A DNA stretch of 64,000 nucleotides from Tenacibaculum sp. SG-28 (GTDB taxonomy: Bacteria; Bacteroidota; Bacteroidia; Flavobacteriales; Flavobacteriaceae): NCBI RefSeq assembly GCF_002954385.1, contig NZ_MQVY01000002.1, positions 291,690 to 355,689 of the forward strand, given 5' to 3'. Positions 18,986 through 26,480 of the stretch are shown here, piece after piece. A program made the translations under genes and the position numbers. The notes beneath the pieces were generated by a model, which had not been told where the DNA came from, made no database searches, and saw only the letters and a program-made list of their open reading frames with translations. Each line of letters opens with the position of its first letter. The stretch's first letter is position 1.

Positions 18986-20242
18986 TTATGCTTCGAATTC
19001 TTCTCTTAAAATTCGCTGCACGTCTAATATTGTTTCTTCTTCTAAGTCGGTTCTTTGCACTAACATTGAAACATCTTTTTCAATAACACTCTTTGCGGTG
19101 TCTAAACCGATCTTTTTAAACTCGTCGATTACCCAAGCTTCGATTTCATCAGAAAATTCTGTCAATTCAACATCCTCTTCTTCTAAACCTTCTCTCTGTA
19201 CGTCTATCTCATAACCTGTTAGTTCACTTGCTAAACGAATGTTAACTCCTGAGCGTCCGATAGCTTTAGATACTTCTTCTGGTTTTAACAAAACGTTCAC
19301 TCTCCCTTTTTTACCGCCTTTTTCTTCCTCGTACTTCTTGATATCAACAGAAACTACCTTTGCAGGACTCAAGGCTCTTGAAATGTAAAGTTGTTCGTTT
19401 TTAGTATAGTTGATTACATCGATATTTTCGTTCCCTAACTCTCTTACAATACTGTGAATACGAGACCCTTTAACTCCAACACAAGCACCTACAGGATCAA
19501 TACGATCATCGTATGAATCTACGGCTATTTTCGCTTTATCTCCAGGAATCCTAGCTACGCCCTCTATAGTAATTAGACCGTCAAAAACTTCTGGAATTTC
19601 CTGCTCAAACAATTTTACTAAAAACTTTGGAGCTGTCCTAGACAATATAATCGTCGGCTTATTACCGCGTAATTCTACAGATTTAATAACGCCTCTAACA
19701 GTATCTCCTTTTCTAAAAAAGTCCGATCTAATTTGCTCACTTTTTGGCAATACTATTTCATTCCCTTCATCATCTAATAAAATCACTGCATTATGACGGA
19801 TGTGATGCACTTCTGCACTGTAAATATCGCCTTCTAAATCTTTAAATTGCTTGAAGATATTCGTACTGTCGTGTTCGTGTATTTTAGAAATAAGATTTTG
19901 ACGTAAGGCAAGAATTGCTCTTCTTCCAAGATCTACTAATTTTACCTCTTCAGAAACGTCTTCTCCTATTTCAAAATCCGGTTCAATTTTTCTTGCTTCC
20001 GCTAATTCGATTTCTTCGTTGTCATCTTCAGACATCCCATCGGCAACAACCACTCTATTTCTCCAAATTTCCAAATCCCCTTTATCCGGATTTATAATAA
20101 TGTCAAAATTTTCATCCGATCCGAATCTACGTTTTAAAGCAGCTCTAAAAACTTCTTCTAGAATAGACATAAGTGTTACCCTGTCAATACTTTTATTATC
20201 TTTAAATTCTGAAAACGATTCGATTAACGCAATATTTTCCAT
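18986..20242 (-). CDS. nusA: Transcription termination/antitermination factor NusA
   Basis: NusA binds RNA polymerase and RNA and modulates pausing and termination. The 418-residue protein has the N-terminal RNAP-binding domain (IALIESFSEFKDNKSIDR), an S1 domain (about 135-200; GDTVRGVIKSVELRGNKPTI), and two KH domains (VGACVGVKGSRIHSIVREL and KAIGRSGVNIRLASELTGY). It lacks the acidic repeats of E. coli NusA, as usual in Bacteroidota. It follows rimP by 14 bases in the rimP-nusA-infB operon. Because NusA influences intrinsic termination, the hairpin in the operon leader may provide feedback. Confidence 0.97.
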   Translation of the reverse strand: MENIALIESFSEFKDNKSIDRVTLMSILEEVFRAALKRRFGSDENFDIIINPDKGDLEIWRNRVVVADGMSEDDNEEIELAEARKIEPDFEIGEDVSEEVKLVDLGRRAILALRQNLISKIHEHDSTNIFKQFKDLEGDIYSAEVHHIRHNAVILLDDEGNEIVLPKSEQIRSDFFRKGDTVRGVIKSVELRGNKPTIILSRTAPKFLVKLFEQEIPEVFDGLITIEGVARIPGDKAKIAVDSYDDRIDPVGACVGVKGSRIHSIVRELGNENIDVINYTKNEQLYISRALSPAKVVSVDIKKYEEEKGGKKGRVNVLLKPEEVSKAIGRSGVNIRLASELTGYEIDVQREGLEEEDVELTEFSDEIEAWVIDEFKKIGLDTAKSVIEKDVSMLVQRTDLEEETILDVQRILREEFEA

Positions 20243-20256
20243 CTCACTATCTTAAA

Positions 20257-20718
20257 TTAAAATATAATCTTCACTTTAGCTTCTTTAATATCTTCATACC
20301 GCAATGTTTTTGACTTCTCTACAGTATGTTTTCCCTTACCTATTGGTTTAGGTTCTCTAACCTTCCATTGTAAAGTTATGGTATCTTCTGTCACCTCAGA
20401 CAAGGTACCTTCAAAATCTTCTACTTCAGTTTTAACCTTTAGTATTCTATTAATGTTCTTTTTATACTGACGTTTGTTTTGGAGTGGATGTGCGATATCA
20501 GGAGTTGTAACCTCAAGAGAAAAATCTTCTTCTTCACGATCGAGATTGTGTTCTATATTCCTACTAATGCGCACACATTCGCTCAAGGGCACCCCTTGGT
20601 CTCCGTCTACAATTACTTTAATTTTACTGTTTGCTAAAAATTGCAAATCAATCAAAAAAAGTGATTGGTTTAAGTCTAAGGCCTCGTGTAATAAATCTTT
20701 AACTTTTTCCTGATTCAT
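20257..20718 (-). CDS. rimP: Ribosome maturation factor RimP
   Basis: RimP helps assemble the 30S subunit. The protein has the RimP N-terminal domain (LFLIDLQFLANSKIKVIVDGD, GVPLSECVRISRNIE) and the family segment DFSLEVTTPDIAHPLQNKRQYKKN followed by an SH3-like C-terminal domain. I chose the ATG at 20718, giving about 153 residues. The longer reading from a TTG at 20742 would put coding sequence across a terminator-like hairpin and adds eight residues of no family similarity. The operon promoter box is at 20779-20786. Confidence 0.93.
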   Translation of the reverse strand: MNQEKVKDLLHEALDLNQSLFLIDLQFLANSKIKVIVDGDQGVPLSECVRISRNIEHNLDREEEDFSLEVTTPDIAHPLQNKRQYKKNINRILKVKTEVEDFEGTLSEVTEDTITLQWKVREPKPIGKGKHTVEKSKTLRYEDIKEAKVKIIF

Positions 20719-20727
20719 TTTAGGTAT

Positions 20728-20753
20728 AAAAAGAGGGGACAAATGTCCCCCTC
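20728..20753 (-). promoter_or_regulatory. Terminator-like hairpin in the rimP-nusA-infB leader (candidate attenuator)
   Basis: On the minus strand GAGGGGGAC, ATTT and GTCCCCTC form a GC-rich stem-loop followed immediately by TTTTT, about ten bases before the rimP ATG. It lies downstream of the only good -7 box and upstream of rimP. The flanking genes are divergent, so no ordinary terminator is needed here. This placement fits transcription attenuation of the operon. Confidence 0.55.
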
Positions 20754-20778
20754 ATCAATAACTCTTTTAAATTCTGTG

Positions 20779-20786
20779 CAAATATA
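20779..20786 (-). promoter_or_regulatory. -7 promoter box of the rimP-nusA-infB operon
   Basis: The minus strand reads TATATTTG, a perfect TAnnTTTG, about 60 bases upstream of the rimP ATG. This leaves a leader of about 55 bases containing the hairpin. Confidence 0.55.
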
Positions 20787-20874
20787 GCAACTATTAACCA
20801 AACACACAAATTGGTTTTCTTTATTTTTTTCGTATATTTAAGTGTAAATCCCTCTTAATTTTTAATGATTCCTT

Positions 20875-21702
20875 ATGAAAAATATCTTGATTCCAATTGA
20901 TTTCTCCAAACATTCAAAATACGCCTGTTCCCTAGCCTCAAAAATAGCAAAAAAAACACATGCTAACGTGCACTTGCTACACATGGTTGAACTACCAACA
21001 GGAATTATAGACATGGGCTCTGGAAATAATTTTAGCATTCCAGAAAGCATGCTGTACATTCGAAAAGTTAAAGACAATTTATTGGATCTGAAAAAGAAAT
21101 ACTTTACAGAGATTTCTGAGGTAAAACACGCTATTCGGTTTCAAAACCCTTTTCAAGGAATTAAAGACTATTGCACAAAATTCAACATTGACCTGATCGT
21201 TATGGGCTCAAGAGGTCATACAGCATTGGAAGAAATAATCATTGGTTCCAATACCGAAAAAACAGTGCGAAGTATGGATATCCCAGTCTTAGTAACCAAA
21301 AAAGAAAATACAGATTTTAAATTTAAAAGAATCGTTTTTGCTTCTTCTTTTGATAGCCACGAAAACAAAGCCTTTTCAAAATTTGTTACGTTTGCCAAGT
21401 ATTTTAAATCAAAAGTCTATTTGCTTAAAATAAATACGCCTCAAGTCTTTGAAAGCACGGCTATATCGAAGAAAAAAATAGAGACCTTTACAGAAAAATA
21501 TGATCTGGAAAACTATTCGATTTGTATCTACAGTGACACTTCCGTAGAAAAAGGAATTCTAAATTTCTCGGAAGAAAAAAAAGTGGATTTAATCTCCTTA
21601 GCAACCCACGGAAGAAGCGGCCTTTCTCGATTTTTTAACGAAAGTATTTCTCTAAGTCTTTCGAAAAATGAACTAAAACCAGTATTGACCTATAAAATCT
21701 GA
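20875..21702 (+). CDS. Universal stress protein, tandem UspA domains
   Basis: This 275-residue cytoplasmic protein consists of two UspA domains, residues about 1-143 and 148-275. The first ends in a good nucleotide-binding motif, GSRGHTALEEIIIGS, with the G-x2-G-x9-G(S/T) spacing, so ATP binding is plausible. The second has a related ATHGRSGLSRFFNESIS, less complete. The divergent position next to the rimP operon does not give a specific function. The family is linked to survival under starvation or oxidative stress. Confidence 0.9.
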   Translation: MKNILIPIDFSKHSKYACSLASKIAKKTHANVHLLHMVELPTGIIDMGSGNNFSIPESMLYIRKVKDNLLDLKKKYFTEISEVKHAIRFQNPFQGIKDYCTKFNIDLIVMGSRGHTALEEIIIGSNTEKTVRSMDIPVLVTKKENTDFKFKRIVFASSFDSHENKAFSKFVTFAKYFKSKVYLLKINTPQVFESTAISKKKIETFTEKYDLENYSICIYSDTSVEKGILNFSEEKKVDLISLATHGRSGLSRFFNESISLSLSKNELKPVLTYKI

Positions 21703-21768
21703 TTTCAACTTTCAACAATTGCAATAACCACCTTATGTCGGCTAAGTATAATCACCGAATAATTGGCC

Positions 21769-22188
21769 TTATTTTGCAAAGAGTTGATTTTGATCCTTGA
21801 ACGCTTTAAATTCTAGGGCGTTGTTTTCCGGGTCGAGAAAGAACATCGTCGCTTGCTCCCCTACTTGTCCCTTAAAACGGATGTAGGGCTCCACAATAAA
21901 TGCGATATTTCTTGCCTTCAAATTTTCCGAAAGTTTTATCCATTCCTCCCATGATAAAACGACACCAAAATGAGGAACTGGAATATCTTTCCCATCTACA
22001 AAATTAGTACTTGTATTTTCCCTGGTCTCTGGTGCAGATTTTTCATGAATAACTAATTGATGTCCAAAGAAATTAAAATCGACCCAATGTGCGGCACTCC
22101 TACCCTCATCACATCCAAGAACATCCTTATAAAAAGCTCTACATATCTCTAAATTGTTTACGGGTATGGCTAAATGAAATGGATGCAT
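21769..22188 (-). CDS. VOC (glyoxalase/bleomycin resistance) family protein
   Basis: This protein of about 139 residues has a single VOC fold with two beta-alpha-beta-beta-beta modules: [25 protein letters not shown] at the start, [15 protein letters not shown] in the middle, and [17 protein letters not shown] at the end. The His and Glu positions expected for a metal-binding dioxygenase or glyoxalase-like enzyme are present. I start at the ATG at 22188. Longer readings begin at 22209 or 22227, and the latter would fall inside the -7 box at 22225-22232. The substrate is unknown. Confidence 0.85.
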   Translation of the reverse strand: MHPFHLAIPVNNLEICRAFYKDVLGCDEGRSAAHWVDFNFFGHQLVIHEKSAPETRENTSTNFVDGKDIPVPHFGVVLSWEEWIKLSENLKARNIAFIVEPYIRFKGQVGEQATMFFLDPENNALEFKAFKDQNQLFAK

Positions 22189-22224
22189 ATATTCTACTTT
22201 TTTAAGCATAATTACAAAGAAAGA

Positions 22225-22232
22225 CAAATATA
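22225..22232 (-). promoter_or_regulatory. -7 promoter box of the VOC protein gene
   Basis: The minus strand reads TATATTTG, a perfect TAnnTTTG. It overlaps the longest possible start codon and therefore argues for a downstream start. Confidence 0.5.
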
Positions 22233-22333
22233 AAAAATAACCTCTACAACCAAAATATGATCGCGGCTACAAATTGAGCGCTTACGATTTTTCAGAACCA
22301 AAATATACTTCTTATACGGTAGGTTTTTCAAAG

Positions 22334-22366
22334 CAAAAAAAGACAGTAATTTTACTAACTGTCTTT
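22334..22366 (-). terminator. Terminator after the TonB-like gene
   Basis: AAAGACAGT and ACTGTCTTT form a 9-base stem. On the minus strand the stem is followed by a run of seven T. It lies about 40 bases past the stop of the gene ending at 22405. Confidence 0.85.
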
Positions 22367-22404
22367 CGTATAATTTACTTCAATTCATTAATCGATTCTC
22401 ATTT

Positions 22405-23148
22405 TTAATCCTCGGTAAAATCTTGTAAATTAAAATTGATTGGAAAACTGAAACTCACATTGGCTGTCACATTATTATGTGATCCAGGAACAAATTCAGG
22501 TAATAATTTGATTACCCTAACTGCTTCTTCTTGCAATAGTTCACTTAAATCTGGCCCTTTGGTTTTAATATCTTCGATAGTCCCTTGTTTTGTTATGATA
22601 AAACTTACCCAAACATCACCTTCTACTTTCTGATGTAAAGCCTTTTTAGGGTATACTATATTCGAAATCAAATGACTTTCCATTTGAGAATTAAAGCAGT
22701 TTACTACATCATTAGTGCTAGAAACACATTCCTTAAATTGGGGTATTTGTTCAACATCATTAAAGGGAATGGTTATATTTGACTTTTTATTTAAAATAAC
22801 AGCATTCACTGCTAATACCGATTTTTTAACATCAAACAACTCCAGCGCATGCAGTTTATTTAAAGTGTCAAACGAGACTATATCAGCCTTTTCTAATTCC
22901 GACAGAGAGATTGCTCTCTGTGAGATTAAACTTCGTCTCTTTTGTCTATTTCTATTCGAAACCACAATAACTTTAGACGAATTTTTCAATGTTCCATTTT
23001 TAGGAACAGCATTTCCTACCACCGAACACTTGGATATATTAGAAACCTCATTAAGCTCGGAATCCTCCTCTTCGGAAGTACATATCTCTTGCGCAAAAAT
23101 CATATTTACGAAAAAGAAACCACATAAAATTAGCATTAATTTTTTCAT
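22405..23148 (-). CDS. Secreted or periplasmic protein with TonB C-terminal domain
   Basis: This 247-residue protein has an N-terminal hydrophobic signal (about 1-19, ending in IFAQ) rather than a long membrane anchor. The C-terminal 85 residues match the TonB C-terminal fold: IVYPKKALHQKVEGDVWVSF, ITKQGTIEDIKTKG and EEAVRVIKLLPEFVPG. The middle, about 30-150, is Ser/Asn/Lys-rich and unrecognised. TonB_C proteins pass proton-motive energy to outer membrane receptors, but without ExbB/ExbD nearby and with a cleavable-looking signal this could be an atypical or non-energising member. Confidence 0.8.
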   Translation of the reverse strand: MKKLMLILCGFFFVNMIFAQEICTSEEEDSELNEVSNISKCSVVGNAVPKNGTLKNSSKVIVVSNRNRQKRRSLISQRAISLSELEKADIVSFDTLNKLHALELFDVKKSVLAVNAVILNKKSNITIPFNDVEQIPQFKECVSSTNDVVNCFNSQMESHLISNIVYPKKALHQKVEGDVWVSFIITKQGTIEDIKTKGPDLSELLQEEAVRVIKLLPEFVPGSHNNVTANVSFSFPINFNLQDFTED

Positions 23149-23497
23149 AACATTAGTAGAATTTCTGTAACTACAAAAGACGACAAAACAACAACAGCTA
23201 TTGTAAAATGTTGTTATAGGCGTATTGTACGCATGTGAAATTTTAATAAAATTACAGTAATTAGTTCTCAGTGCTGAGAACTACGAAATGTAAACTAAGC
23301 TAATCTTTAGGTTTGGTTTGTAAATAGGAATACTTTTTACAAATTCATAGGGTATGTTTGTCATTATTTTGGGGGATTAAAATGTTAATAACTAGGCCTT
23401 CTTGCCTTTTGGATTTTTACCAAATATAATAAAAATTATTCACAAGGATAAACCACGGCAATGATTTCACCATCATAAACCGTTAAAATCCCCTAAT
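23149..23497. other. Gene-free stretch upstream of the TonB-like gene
   Basis: These 349 bases show no coding frame on either strand. The only clear structure is the 22-base palindrome at 23262-23283. No exact TAnnTTTG box is visible immediately upstream of 23148. Confidence 0.6.
23262..23283. promoter_or_regulatory. 22-base palindrome, candidate operator
   Basis: TAGTTCTCAG and CTGAGAACTA form a perfect 10-base inverted repeat separated by TG. No T run follows, so it is not a typical terminator. It lies about 115 bases upstream of the TonB-like gene start and 215 bases downstream of the hflX stop. Confidence 0.4.
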
Positions 23498-24694
23498 CTA
23501 TTCGTGATATAAGAAATCATTATACGGAAATCTCTGTATGTGAATACTTTTTACGGCATCGTATACGACGTCTTTAAATTCCTCCAAATTACGCTTATCC
23601 AAAGCAGAAATAAACACACTATTTTGCCGCAAATCATTCATCCAAGTCTTCTTCCAATCCTCTAAAGTATAATGAGCTTTGGTCTTTTCCGTTAACAAAT
23701 CATCTTCCTCTATAATTTGATGGGTGTAACCGTCTATTTTATTAAAAACCATAATAGTTGGTTTGTTAGCACTATCAATTTCACTCAAGATTTTATGAAC
23801 CGATGCAATATGATCTTCAAAATTTGGGTGGGTGATATCCACAACATGTAAAAGTAAGTCTGCTTCTCTAACCTCGTCTAGAGTCGACTTAAAAGATTCA
23901 ACCAATTGCGTAGGTAGCTTTCTGATAAAACCTACCGTATCGGTCATCAAAAAAGGAATATTTTTGATAACAACCTTTCTAACCGTGGTATCTAATGTTG
24001 CAAATAATTTATTTTCAGCAAAAACATCACTTTTACTGATGACATTCATCAAAGTAGATTTACCAACATTGGTATAACCAACCAAGGCCACCCGAACCAT
24101 CTTTCCCCTATTTTTTCTTTGCACAGCCATTTGTTTGTCAATGGTTGTTAATTTTTTCTTTAACAGGGTGATTTTATCTCTAATAATTCGCCTATCGGTC
24201 TCAATTTCTGTTTCTCCAGGACCACGCATACCGATACCTCCTTTTTGCTTGTCTAAGTGTGTCCATAGACGAGTTAATCTTGGAAGTAAATATTGGTATT
24301 GGGCCAATTCTACTTGTGTTTTTGCAGAACTAGTTTGTGCTCGTTTGGCAAAAATATCGAGGATAAGATTGGTCCTATCCAGAATTTTACAGTCCAAAAC
24401 CTTCTCAATATTTCGCAATTGTGCAGGCGACAATTCATCGTCGAAAATTGCGGTACCAATATCGTGTACATTTATATACGCTTTTACATCGTCTAATTTT
24501 CCGGAACCTAAAAATGTTTTGGGGTTTGGTTTTTCTAACTTTTGCACAAAACGCTTTACCGCAGTACCTCCTGCGGTGGCAGTTAAAAACTCTAACTCAT
24601 CGAGGTATTCTTCAGACTTTTCCTCATCTTGCGTTTGGGTAATAATACCTATTAAAACCGCTTTTTCTGATATCGCTTTTCTTGTTTCTATCAT
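23498..24694 (-). CDS. hflX: GTPase HflX
   Basis: HflX is a ribosome-associated GTPase that rescues or splits stalled ribosomes. The protein (about 398 residues) has the HflX N-terminal domain (FLGSGKLDDVKAYI, FDDELSPAQLRNIE, ILDRTNLILDIFAKRA), a glycine-rich linker (GGIGMRGPGETEIETDRR), and a G domain with GYTNVGKSTLMN near residue 208, DTVGFIRKLP and NKID. I start at the ATG at 24694; the earlier start at 24703 lies inside the promoter box. It appears monocistronic. Confidence 0.95.
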   Translation of the reverse strand: MIETRKAISEKAVLIGIITQTQDEEKSEEYLDELEFLTATAGGTAVKRFVQKLEKPNPKTFLGSGKLDDVKAYINVHDIGTAIFDDELSPAQLRNIEKVLDCKILDRTNLILDIFAKRAQTSSAKTQVELAQYQYLLPRLTRLWTHLDKQKGGIGMRGPGETEIETDRRIIRDKITLLKKKLTTIDKQMAVQRKNRGKMVRVALVGYTNVGKSTLMNVISKSDVFAENKLFATLDTTVRKVVIKNIPFLMTDTVGFIRKLPTQLVESFKSTLDEVREADLLLHVVDITHPNFEDHIASVHKILSEIDSANKPTIMVFNKIDGYTHQIIEEDDLLTEKTKAHYTLEDWKKTWMNDLRQNSVFISALDKRNLEEFKDVVYDAVKSIHIQRFPYNDFLYHE

Positions 24695-24700
24695 ATGCAG

Positions 24701-24708
24701 CAAAAGTA
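24701..24708 (-). promoter_or_regulatory. -7 promoter box of hflX
   Basis: The minus strand reads TACTTTTG, matching TAnnTTTG. It ends only seven bases before the ATG at 24694, implying a leaderless or nearly leaderless message. Confidence 0.5.
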
Positions 24709-24771
24709 CAAAATATTAAGACGTACCTCTCTACTAAGATTTACATTTTATATCAAGAAAACAGTTCAAAA

Positions 24772-24806
24772 AATATAAAAAACACCCCAAATTAGTGGGG
24801 TTGTTT
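24772..24806 (-). terminator. Terminator after the small secreted hypothetical gene
   Basis: A CCCC/GGGG-centred stem with an 8-base loop is followed on the minus strand by TGTTTTTTATATTTTTT. It lies just past the stop at 24809. Confidence 0.8.
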
Positions 24807-24808
24807 AA

Positions 24809-25141
24809 TTAATTTTTGTGATTTCTAGAAAACCGAAGAGGAACTTTATAGACCTCTATTTCTTTTAATTGTTTAACATTTACTTTTTTGTAATTTAGTT
24901 TTTGCTTGATAAAACTGCAAATTTCAGTATTTGAACATTGAATGTCTACAATAACGATCTCACTTTTTTTATTTATAACGAATACAACTGTTGTGCTAAG
25001 TTCTTCCTCAATGGTAAAATTTGTTTTTCCTAAAAGTTTTACAATAGTAGATCTCATTTCCCTCTTTTCAGGGTTTTCATTAGTTCCAAATGCAGTTACA
25101 CTAAGGAGTAATGGCAGAATAAATAAAAATAATTTTCTCAT
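24809..25141 (-). CDS. Small secreted hypothetical protein
   Basis: This 110-residue protein has an N-terminal signal peptide (MRKLFLFILPLLLSVTAFG). The mature part contains beta-rich segments (VVFVINKKSEIVIVDIQC, VYKVPLRFSRN) and two cysteines in CSNTEIC that could form a disulfide. The pattern of a conserved core after a signal recalls small TonB_C-like or carrier-like periplasmic proteins of Flavobacteriia, but I cannot name a family. It has its own terminator. Confidence 0.65.
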   Translation of the reverse strand: MRKLFLFILPLLLSVTAFGTNENPEKREMRSTIVKLLGKTNFTIEEELSTTVVFVINKKSEIVIVDIQCSNTEICSFIKQKLNYKKVNVKQLKEIEVYKVPLRFSRNHKN

Positions 25142-25469
25142 TTTTTTAAATTTTATAGGATTTATTTTAGTGAATTTGTATGATTAAATTCTATACAAAT
25201 ATGATAAAACACTGTTCTTCAACAAACAAAAAAATATTACTAAAATATTGCAAAGAGGTTATGTTTTTGTAATTCGATACTCTATTTATATTCGCTTCAT
25301 ATTGCATACTGTATATCGCAGCTGTAAAAAGTATGGAATTTAATCGCCTTGTTCGGCCATATTTTTCGAATTCTTTTACAAAAAATAGAATTTAATGATA
25401 AAAACATAGAATTGCACGTTATGAATATGTTGCTATAGTTTGTAACTTGTGCAAAATTTAGCTGTACTA
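25142..25469. other. Gene-free stretch between divergent genes
   Basis: These 328 AT-rich bases lie between the small secreted protein gene (minus) and the second EEP gene (plus). I see no coding frame, strong hairpin or repeat. TATAGTTTG near 25434 is a -7-like sequence with one-base-off spacing. Confidence 0.5.
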
Positions 25470-26426
25470 ATGTGTGAAAATAAAAACAACAACCTCCTTA
25501 CTGTAGCATTTTATAATGTAGAAAATTTGTTTGACACAAAAAATGACCCGTATACCAATGATAATGAATTTACTGCTACAGGGAAATTACACTGGACGAA
25601 AAGAAAATATCTTAGAAAATTAAAAAATATTTCCTCTATCGTATCGCTAATAGGAACCAATAGCACAGCTACACCTCCTGCAATTATAGGATTGGCTGAG
25701 GTTGAAAACGCAGAAGTTTTACAAGATTTAACAGCACATCCGAATTTAATAGAGCATCGGTATAAATTTATACATTTTGAGTCTTTGGACGAACGAGGTA
25801 TGGACGTGGCTTTGTTATATAAATATGACTCGTTTACCGTACTGTCCTCTAAAACACATGCCTTTCATTTTTACGACGAAGACGGCACACGAGACTATAC
25901 CAGAGATCTATTAGAAGTTAAAGGTGTTTTGCATGGTGATTTAGTTTATATACTCGTAAATCATTGGCAATCGAGGCTAGAGGGCAAGGCAAAAACAAAC
26001 GCAAGACGTGTCGAAGCCGCTACTTTTGTGCGACAAAAAATACAAGAAATAAAAGCAAATGAAAAAGCAGATCCAAAATTCATTATAATGGGCGATTTTA
26101 ACGATGACCCCTCTAGTGAAAGTATAAAAGATTATTTGGTAAAAGAAGACTTTTTTAATCCGATGGAAGACTTACACCAGAGAAATTCTGGATCTCTAAA
26201 CTACTATGGTAGATGGCATTTATTTGATCAAATCATTTTATCTAGAAATTTTTTTAATGAAAAAAGTAGTCTTGCATTTCAAAAAGCTAGTATTTTTAAA
26301 AAGCCTTGGATGAAAATTCAAAAAGGAAAATATAAAGGAAGCCCTCTGCGAACTTACATAGGTCCATGGTATAAAGGTGGTTATTCCGACCATTTTCCAG
26401 TGTACGTAACATTTGAGAAAAAATAA
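25470..26426 (+). CDS. Endonuclease/exonuclease/phosphatase family protein, probably cytoplasmic
   Basis: This EEP-fold enzyme of about 318 residues is a paralogue of the secreted one at 7314. It shares FYNVENLFDT, GLAEVENAEVL, DVALLY, NHWQSRLEGK, GDFNDDPS, FDQIIL and the closing GGYSDHFPVY, so all catalytic positions are kept. Unlike its paralogue it has no signal peptide. I start at the ATG at 25470, because the earlier GTG at 25449 adds only seven poorly conserved residues. Family members hydrolyse phosphodiesters; the substrate is unknown. It is monocistronic with its own terminator. Confidence 0.85.
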   Translation: MCENKNNNLLTVAFYNVENLFDTKNDPYTNDNEFTATGKLHWTKRKYLRKLKNISSIVSLIGTNSTATPPAIIGLAEVENAEVLQDLTAHPNLIEHRYKFIHFESLDERGMDVALLYKYDSFTVLSSKTHAFHFYDEDGTRDYTRDLLEVKGVLHGDLVYILVNHWQSRLEGKAKTNARRVEAATFVRQKIQEIKANEKADPKFIIMGDFNDDPSSESIKDYLVKEDFFNPMEDLHQRNSGSLNYYGRWHLFDQIILSRNFFNEKSSLAFQKASIFKKPWMKIQKGKYKGSPLRTYIGPWYKGGYSDHFPVYVTFEKK

Positions 26427-26452
26427 AGCTTTTAGAAATATCTAAAAGCTTT
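26425..26452. terminator. Bidirectional terminator between EEP gene and glmS
   Basis: AAAGCTTTTAGA and TCTAAAAGCTTT form a perfect 12-base stem with an AATA loop between two convergent genes. The left arm overlaps the stop codon region. Confidence 0.85.
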
Positions 26453-26480
26453 ATTGCGTTATTTATTATCTATTTTTTAC

